DNA of 64,000 nt from Microbacterium sp. Leaf320 (GTDB lineage: Bacteria; Actinomycetota; Actinomycetes; Actinomycetales; Microbacteriaceae), in assembly GCF_001423485.1 (NCBI RefSeq), contig NZ_LMOD01000001.1, positions 502,617 through 566,616 on the forward strand, read 5' to 3'. This document shows positions 58,890 to 64,000 of the stretch, piece after piece (the first letter of the stretch is position 1; each line of letters begins with the position of its first letter). The notes below the pieces were generated by a model. That model made no database searches, was not told where the DNA came from, and saw only the letters and a list, made by a program, of their open reading frames with translations. Both the position numbers and the translations under genes were made by a program.

Positions 58890-59711
58890 CGCCAGCTCTC
58901 CGCGAGTGCGGCATCCGGTCTTGCGCAGCAGATTCGACACATGGAACTTGACCGTGTTGTCGCTGATCCCGAGCGTCGATGCGATCTCGCGGTTCCGTGA
59001 GCCACCCACGATGAGGCGAAGGACCTCGCGCTCTCGGGTGGACAGCTCTGAGACATCGCCCAGGGGCTCGGGGGCTGCGGGCGGATCGAGGGGGAGGCGG
59101 ATGTCGATCGCGGATCCCCACCCTTCGGTGGACGACACGGCCAGATCTCCGTTCAACGCGACGACGCTCTCGGCAGCCGGCCGAAGCGCGTCGTCGCGTA
59201 CCGAGAGCTCGCCCCGCCCGTCGTCCCTGATGCCGATCAGCAGGTTCAGGCCGTCGCAGTCCCATTGGATGCGGACTCGACGGGCTGTGCCGTCGTCGAC
59301 GATCGCGAGGACCGAGTTGCGGACGATCGCCCGAGCCGCGTGTGCGACCTCGCTCGGCAGTGCGCGTCCGGTCGTGGGCGGCTCGACGAACTGGAGGTCG
59401 AGGTCGCCGAACCGCTCCAGGGGGCGGAGATCCGACTGAAGCCGCGCGAAGGCGCCGACCACCGGTTCCAGCACGGCATCCAGGTGCTGATCGCTCGCGA
59501 CGCGCAGCTGCACCAGCGCACTCGCGGCGGCCTCGATCGCGAGGTTCCGTGCCGCCCGATCATCGAGCCTGTCGGATCGCAGGATCGCGAGCAGTGATTC
59601 CAGGGTCACGGCATGTCGATCACCCAGTTCGGAGAGTGCTCGCGCGCCCTCCTGCTGCGCGCGTCGGAGTGCGGGGGAGTCGATCGTCGGAGTCGCGTCG
59701 ATGATGGTCAC
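58875..59711 (-). CDS. LuxR-type regulator fused to a histidine-kinase-like ATPase domain
   Basis: 278 residues. About 20-100 is a helical region; about 118-207 looks like a HATPase_c fold: EVAHAARAIVRNSVLAIVDDG with an N-box-like Asn 132, IRDDGRG (163-167) as a G1-like box, and EGWGSAIDIRLPL as the last strand, as in NarX/DesK-type kinases. Residues 218-275 are a NarL/LuxR DNA-binding domain (LSTREREVLRLIVGGSRNREIASTLGISDNTVKFHVSNLLRKTG). There is no receiver domain and no clear phospho-acceptor H-box. It is divergent from hxlB, so it may control the RuMP genes. GTG 59711 is the first usable start. Confidence 0.78.
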   Translation of the reverse strand: MTIIDATPTIDSPALRRAQQEGARALSELGDRHAVTLESLLAILRSDRLDDRAARNLAIEAAASALVQLRVASDQHLDAVLEPVVGAFARLQSDLRPLERFGDLDLQFVEPPTTGRALPSEVAHAARAIVRNSVLAIVDDGTARRVRIQWDCDGLNLLIGIRDDGRGELSVRDDALRPAAESVVALNGDLAVSSTEGWGSAIDIRLPLDPPAAPEPLGDVSELSTREREVLRLIVGGSRNREIASTLGISDNTVKFHVSNLLRKTGCRTRGELASLAR

Positions 59712-59802
59712 CTACCCATCATGCCCCACCCATCCTTTCGGGTAGGGGAAACCATGCCATCGGGCGGGGGCGACGCCGGCGGCACGGGCGCACGATGGAG
59801 GA

Positions 59803-60384
59803 ATGGACGTGATGGAGATCGGCCTCGGGCATTCCCTGGGGCTCGTGTCGAATGAGATCAGCACGGTGCTCGGATCGGTGATCCGCACCGACCCTGTCGC
59901 CCTCGGACGTGTGGCCGACCTGGTGGCCGAGGCGCCTCGGGTCTTCGTGCTCGGTGCGGGACGCTCCGGTCTCGCGCTGCAGATGACCGCCATGCGGCTG
60001 ATGCACCTCGGGCTCGACGTCCACGTGGTGGGGGAGACGACGACGCCGGCGATCTCGCGGGACGACCTCCTTCTCGTCGCGAGCGGTTCGGGAACGACCT
60101 CGGGCATCGTGCGTGCGGCGGAGACCGCTGTGGGTGTCGGAGCCAAGGTCGCGACGATCACCACCGACGGGTCCTCACCGCTCGCCGCGCTGTCGGGGTC
60201 GGCGACCATCATCGTGCCGGCGGCGGGCAAGCTCGATCGCTCGGGTGCGGCCTCGGCCCAGTACGCAGGCAGCCTCTTCGAACAGGCCGTCGTGCTGATC
60301 GGCGATGCGCTGTTCCACGCTCTCTGGGCACGGAGCGGCCAGGACGCTGACGACCTCTGGCCTCGCCACTCGAACCTCGAATGA
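59803..60384 (+). CDS. hxlB: 6-phospho-3-hexuloisomerase
   Basis: SIS-domain isomerase of 193 residues converting D-arabino-3-hexulose 6-phosphate to fructose 6-phosphate. RVFVLGAGRSGLALQMTAMRLMHLGLDVHVVGETTTPAI and LLLVASGSGTTSGIVRAAETA are the diagnostic PHI/HxlB motifs, and SAQYAGSLFEQAVVLIGDALFHAL the conserved C-terminus. With hxlA downstream it completes formaldehyde fixation. The start has two nearby options (ATG 59803, preferred by length and GGAGGA just upstream, or 59812). Confidence 0.93.
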   Translation: MDVMEIGLGHSLGLVSNEISTVLGSVIRTDPVALGRVADLVAEAPRVFVLGAGRSGLALQMTAMRLMHLGLDVHVVGETTTPAISRDDLLLVASGSGTTSGIVRAAETAVGVGAKVATITTDGSSPLAALSGSATIIVPAAGKLDRSGAASAQYAGSLFEQAVVLIGDALFHALWARSGQDADDLWPRHSNLE

Positions 60385-60396
60385 CGGCGACGGCCG

Positions 60397-60446
60397 GGTC
60401 ACCGCAGTGACCGGTCCACCGCAGTCACCACGTGCATGACCGCAGT
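60397..60446 (+). repeat. Three ACCGCAGT direct repeats and a hairpin between hxlB and hxlA
   Basis: ACCGCAGT occurs at 60401-60408, 60418-60425 and 60439-60446 in the 77-base gap. The first copy is inside an inverted repeat GGTCAC-CGCA-GTGACC (60397-60412). It may tune hxlA expression through a regulator or RNA structure. Confidence 0.5.
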
Positions 60447-60461
60447 AATGAAAGGAACATG

Positions 60462-61085
60462 ATGAAGCTGCAATTCGCAATGGACACTCTCACGACGGAG
60501 GCCGCGCTCGCCCTTGCCGAGGCGGCTGCTCCGCACGTCGACATCCTCGAGCTCGGCACCCCGCTGATCAAGAGCGCGGGCCTCAGCGCGGTCACCGCGA
60601 TCAAGCAGGCGCACCCCGACAAGATCGTCTTCGCCGATCTCAAGACCATGGATGCCGGCGAGCTCGAGGCCGACATCGCCTTCGCCGCCGGTGCAGACCT
60701 CGTGACCGTTCTCGGCACCGCGGGCGACAGCACCATCGCGGGTGCCGTCAAGGCAGCGAAGAAGCATGGCAAGGGGATCGTCGTCGACCTCATCGGAGTG
60801 AAGGACAAGCCCGCGCGGGCGAAGGAGGTCGTCGAACTGGGCGCCGAGTTCGTCGAGATGCATGCGGGCCTCGACGAGCAGGCCGAGGAGGGTTTCACCT
60901 TCGACACGCTGCTGCGTGACGGAGAGGCCTCGGGAGTGCCGTTCTCGGTCGCAGGAGGAGTGAACGCCGCCAGCATCGGCTCGGTGCAGAAGTCGGGCGC
61001 GCAGATCGCCGTCGCCGGAAGCGCGATCTACAGCGCGCCGGATGTCGGTGCCGCGGCAGCCGAGCTCCGCGCAGCCATCGGCTGA
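60462..61085 (+). CDS. hxlA: 3-hexulose-6-phosphate synthase
   Basis: Joins formaldehyde to ribulose 5-phosphate (or runs in reverse to supply ribulose 5-phosphate). 207 residues, the standard length, in the OMP-decarboxylase superfamily: MKLQFAMDTL start, DILELGTPLIKSAG, VFADLKTMDAGELEADIAFAAGAD (the DxK motif with catalytic acid/Lys), DLIGVKD, and VAGGVNAASI phosphate site. ATG 60462 is preferred to the adjacent ATG 60459 as it stands five bases after AAAGGA. Operon with hxlB; a strong terminator follows. Confidence 0.95.
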   Translation: MKLQFAMDTLTTEAALALAEAAAPHVDILELGTPLIKSAGLSAVTAIKQAHPDKIVFADLKTMDAGELEADIAFAAGADLVTVLGTAGDSTIAGAVKAAKKHGKGIVVDLIGVKDKPARAKEVVELGAEFVEMHAGLDEQAEEGFTFDTLLRDGEASGVPFSVAGGVNAASIGSVQKSGAQIAVAGSAIYSAPDVGAAAAELRAAIG

Positions 61086-61128
61086 CGCAGTTCGAACTCG
61101 TCTGACACTCGAATACGTGTGACAGAGG

Positions 61129-61154
61129 GGACCCCGCCCGAGTGGGCGGGGTCC
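61129..61154 (+). terminator. Rho-independent terminator of hxlBA
   Basis: An 11-base-pair GC stem (61129-61139 with 61144-61154), four-base loop, followed by TTCTTC, 44 bases after hxlA. Confidence 0.88.
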
Positions 61155-61260
61155 TTCTTCGCGGTGAGATCGGTGCGGGAGCCGAACGCACGGCAGGGCC
61201 TCGCCCTGATCGGATGAAGTATCCGTCGCGGGGCGACCGCATCGGGTCGACACTGTGTGG

Positions 61261-62370
61261 ATGATGACGAATCCCGCACCGCAGGATCTCCTCGACGTCG
61301 CACGATCGAGTACCGAACCACGAGAGCGTGCCCGTGAGGCGATCGGCCTGCAGATATCGATCGTCGCCTTCATCGTCACCGGCCTCGTCGCTCTGCCTGT
61401 CTTCGGCCTGCGATCGGCGCCGATCGCAGGGAGCGGGTCGGTCGGACAGTTTGCGGCGATAGCGTCGGCCGCGACGGCGATCGTCGTCTTCGTGCTGGGG
61501 TACGTCGTCGCCTCCGACCGCACCGCACCGAGACAGGCGCGGGTGCTCGTGATCCTCGACCTCGCGGCCGTCGCCTTCGCGCACGCCGTGATCGCCCTGC
61601 TCGGCTGGACGTTGGTCGCCACGATCATGGAGCAGGGGTTCGAGGGTGCGGTGGTCTTCCCGATCCCCGTGCTGCTGCTGGCGGCCGCCACTGCAGGTGT
61701 CACGGCCTACGTCGTGTACTTCTCCGCGACCCACATGGACCTTCAGCTGCTCGCGCTCGTGCTGGCCGTCTTCCTGGTGTTCGGAGTGGTCACGAGCATG
61801 CTCACCGCCAGCGACCCGCTGTGGTGGAAGGACAACCTGAGTGCCCTCGGAATGACGAACGATCTCTCGGCGCGAACCTTCAATCTCACGTTGATCGTGG
61901 CGGGCATCCTCGTGACCACGCTCGCGCGCACCGCGACGCGGGGCATTCCGACCCCGAACCCCCGCGGCGTGACGGGAGTGCGGACGAGCCTCGTCGTCGT
62001 CGGGATCTTCCTCGGCCTCGTCGGGGTGTTCCCGGTCGACGAGTTCTTCGCCCTGCACACCGGAGTCGCTTCGGGCATGGTCGTCGCCTTCGGCATCCTC
62101 GTGTTCATGCTGCGTCGATGGATCCCTGGGGTGTCGCGCACGTTCCTCATGCTCGGATTCGTGTTCATCCTCGTGATCGTGGCGCTCGCGGTCCTGTTCG
62201 CCGTCGGGTACTACACGCTCACAGCGGTGGAACTCGTGGCGGGAGTGCTGGTGTTCACCTGGATCATCCTGTTCATCCGCACCGCGGATGCGCTCACGCG
62301 CGACGCTGCGATGACGGGCGGAGCGGCGCTTTTCGCTCCTGCCGACGCCGGGACGGATGTGCGCGAATGA
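61261..62370 (+). CDS. DUF998-like multi-pass membrane protein
   Basis: 369 residues with about eight helices (IGLQISIVAFIVTGLVALPVFGL, IASAATAIVVFVLGYVVAS, and so on). The C-terminal half, including PNPRGVTGVRTSLVVVGIFLGLVGVFPVDEFFALHTGVASGMVV, resembles DUF998-type proteins (FPxD...HxxxA). Function unknown. The start is uncertain: GTG 61255, ATG 61261 and ATG 61264 are all in frame, and ATG 61261 stands six bases after a GACACT hexamer. The 175-base gap upstream holds only the hxlA terminator. Confidence 0.7.
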   Translation: MMTNPAPQDLLDVARSSTEPRERAREAIGLQISIVAFIVTGLVALPVFGLRSAPIAGSGSVGQFAAIASAATAIVVFVLGYVVASDRTAPRQARVLVILDLAAVAFAHAVIALLGWTLVATIMEQGFEGAVVFPIPVLLLAAATAGVTAYVVYFSATHMDLQLLALVLAVFLVFGVVTSMLTASDPLWWKDNLSALGMTNDLSARTFNLTLIVAGILVTTLARTATRGIPTPNPRGVTGVRTSLVVVGIFLGLVGVFPVDEFFALHTGVASGMVVAFGILVFMLRRWIPGVSRTFLMLGFVFILVIVALAVLFAVGYYTLTAVELVAGVLVFTWIILFIRTADALTRDAAMTGGAALFAPADAGTDVRE

Positions 62371-62397
62371 GTCCTTGTCCCGTTCCCGGTATATCAG

Positions 62398-62409
62398 TAC
62401 GTTGAACGC
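62398..62409 (+). promoter_or_regulatory. Likely leaderless promoter of the MalT-like gene
   Basis: TACGTT at 62398-62403, six bases, then ATG 62410, in the 39-base gap after the membrane-protein gene. Confidence 0.5.
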
Positions 62410-64000
62410 ATGGTCAGTCTCCCCCGCCTGACGAAATCCGGACCGGAAGTGAGGTTCCGCGCTCCGTCGCGGCAACCCGGCATCATAACGCGGCAGAGGG
62501 TGTCCTCCGTGATCAGCGCCTCGGTCGAGGCCAACCCCCTGACGGTCATCAGCGCACCGAGCGGGTTCGGCAAGACGATGGCCGTGGTGGAGTGGGCCGC
62601 CGCCCATGAGGGTGAGGTCGCCTGGCTCTCACTGAACTCCTACGACTCGGACCCGTCCCGCCTGGCCCAAGGTGTCGTCGACGCTCTGAATGTCTCGGCT
62701 GAACGATCGGGTCGCGCGCCGCTGTTTCCGCGCGACCTCGACGACCCCCTGCACACCTATCAGGAGATCTGTCGGGTGTTCGGCGATGCCGACGCGACCG
62801 TCCAGCTGGTCGTCGATGACTCGCATCGTGCAGGGGAGGACTGGCGGCGCGGTCTTCTGGGGATGCTCGCGGAGCAGGCGCCCGACCGACTGCGGATCGT
62901 TCTGGTCGGAACCACGCTGCTCGAGGTCACCTCCTCCCGTCAACGACTCATGAATCCGGAATCCTTCGTCGGCGCCGACGTGCTGCGGTTCTCCGAGCCG
63001 GAGGTGAGGGCTCTGCGGGCGAGGGAGTCGGGAGGCCTCGCCGCCGATGCGATTCTCGAGGAGACCCAGGGGTGGCCGATCGCGGTCCGGCTGATGATGA
63101 TCGGCGGGACCCGCCCCGATTCCGATGCGTCGATCGCCTCGGCCTTCCTCGGCGACTACGTCCGAGAGCACGTGCTCGGGATGCTCCCTGCTGACATCGC
63201 CCGGTTCGTGCTCGACGCGAGCGTCTGCCCCGAACTCACCGGAGACCTCGCGACCGCGGTGACCCAGGACCCTCGGGCGCCCGAGCTGCTGGAGAGCTGC
63301 GTGCGACAGGGGCTGTTCCTCGACAAGTTCGAGGGACCGCACTGCCCGGTCTACCGGTGGCACGCGGCGTTCGCGCGGCAATGTGCGGAGATTCTGCGGG
63401 CGGATCCTGCGCGAGCGGCAGCCTGCCATCGCCGGGCGGCAGCGCATCTCGAGGCCTCCGACCCCATCTCCGCGATCGCGCACTCGGTCATGGCCGGAGA
63501 CACCGACCGCGCGCGTCGCACGCTGATGGACCACTGGGTCGGACTCGTCGTCGGCGCAGGGGCCGCCGAGGTCGAGCGCGCGGCGACCGAGATGCTGCGT
63601 CATGCTCCGGACGACGCCGAGGTGCTCCTGGTGCGTGCGTGTGCGGGTGACGTCCTCGGCGACCACGTCGTCGCTCGAGAGCTTTTCCACCGCGCGGCCG
63701 CGGCGATCGAACGCTCCGACGGCGCGAGCCCCCGGACCGTCCTGCAGGTGGCCAGACTGTTCATCGCCGACGAGCGGGAGGAGCTCGCTCAGGCGAGCGC
63801 CGACGTGCGGGAGATGCTTCTCCGTGCGGATGCGACAGCGCTCAGCGATCGGGCGGCGATCAACTACCTCATGGGCTGGACCGAGATCAGGCATCGCACC
63901 GAACCGTCGATTCCCCTCGAGTACTTCGCGGCCGCAGCTCGCGAGGCGAGGAACTCGGGTGACCGGGAGCTGGCCAAACGATCGCTGGGACACCTCGCGT
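62410..64000 (+). CDS. MalT-like (LAL/STAND) LuxR-family regulator, C-terminal part missing
   Basis: The 530 visible codons contain the STAND-type NTPase start: VISAPSGFGKTMAVVEWA (Walker A, about 49-56), VQLVVDDSHR (Walker B, about 135) and the MalT-type LRFSEPEVRALRARESGG and ETQGWPIAVRLMMIGG segments, then helical repeats. In MalT-type proteins the LuxR HTH is at the C-terminus, here beyond the window. They act as ATP- and ligand-dependent activators. It may regulate the adjacent membrane gene; no target can be named from the sequence. Confidence 0.88.
   Translation, partial: MVSLPRLTKSGPEVRFRAPSRQPGIITRQRVSSVISASVEANPLTVISAPSGFGKTMAVVEWAAAHEGEVAWLSLNSYDSDPSRLAQGVVDALNVSAERSGRAPLFPRDLDDPLHTYQEICRVFGDADATVQLVVDDSHRAGEDWRRGLLGMLAEQAPDRLRIVLVGTTLLEVTSSRQRLMNPESFVGADVLRFSEPEVRALRARESGGLAADAILEETQGWPIAVRLMMIGGTRPDSDASIASAFLGDYVREHVLGMLPADIARFVLDASVCPELTGDLATAVTQDPRAPELLESCVRQGLFLDKFEGPHCPVYRWHAAFARQCAEILRADPARAAACHRRAAAHLEASDPISAIAHSVMAGDTDRARRTLMDHWVGLVVGAGAAEVERAATEMLRHAPDDAEVLLVRACAGDVLGDHVVARELFHRAAAAIERSDGASPRTVLQVARLFIADEREELAQASADVREMLLRADATALSDRAAINYLMGWTEIRHRTEPSIPLEYFAAAAREARNSGDRELAKRSLGHLA

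Noticed and set aside
1..64000. tRNA or rRNA genes, insertion sequences, prophage or integrase genes
   Set aside because: None found: no transposase, integrase or phage protein among the open frames, no cloverleaf sequence noticed in the short gaps and no flanking direct repeats.

Overview
The window looks like a contiguous chromosomal segment of a high-GC Gram-positive bacterium of the family Microbacteriaceae, most likely Microbacterium or a close relative. The pointers are strong G/C bias at third codon positions, a one-chain actinobacterial 2-oxoglutarate decarboxylase/dehydrogenase (Kgd), a SigR/RsrA thiol-stress pair, GuaB1 followed by two CNNM proteins, DUF3097, an Eis-like acetyltransferase and many apparent leaderless promoters. 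No tRNA, rRNA, insertion sequence, prophage or CRISPR array was seen. Coding density is very high and no stretch longer than 300 bases lacks a gene.

Layout. 1-3125: rsgA (cut by the left edge) and aroA on the minus strand, divergent from the sigma/anti-sigma pair, with a SigR-type promoter lying across the aroA start. 3166-12338: Eis-like acetyltransferase, kgd (minus), then guaB1 and two CNNM membrane proteins preceded by a possible 22-codon leader peptide. 12407-25387: housekeeping and small-molecule genes (ene-reductase, NAD(P)HX dehydratase, GT87 membrane protein, thiamine-binding protein, exporter, Nudix, metX, EEP nuclease-like protein, metY, a TetR/EamA divergent pair, SDR, ung, acetyltransferase). 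25397-30317: a five-gene peptide ABC transporter on the minus strand. 30412-41585: hydrolase, AhpD-like protein, phosphatase, a stand-alone siderophore-interacting domain behind a probable iron box, arginase-family protein, PspA, a TPM-domain protein, DUF3097, trmB, a CPBP-like membrane protein, DUF1304 and dinB.

41664-55100 is the most specialised part: a glycan-use locus with secreted GH27 and cytoplasmic GH36 alpha-galactosidases, a CUT1 sugar importer (two permeases and a lipoprotein, no ATPase), a GH95 enzyme, an acetyl esterase and a ROK repressor. Three related AT-rich palindromes sit at its promoters, which suggests one regulon importing acetylated, galactosylated or fucosylated plant oligosaccharides and trimming them inside the cell.

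55201-57141 is an OhrR-Ohr-oxidoreductase peroxide operon behind a perfect 28-base palindrome, divergent from a drug exporter. 58875-61085 pairs a regulator that combines a histidine-kinase-like ATPase fold with a LuxR DNA-binding domain with the ribulose-monophosphate genes hxlB and hxlA (formaldehyde fixation or pentose-phosphate supply). The window ends in a DUF998-like membrane protein and a large MalT-like regulator that runs off the right edge.
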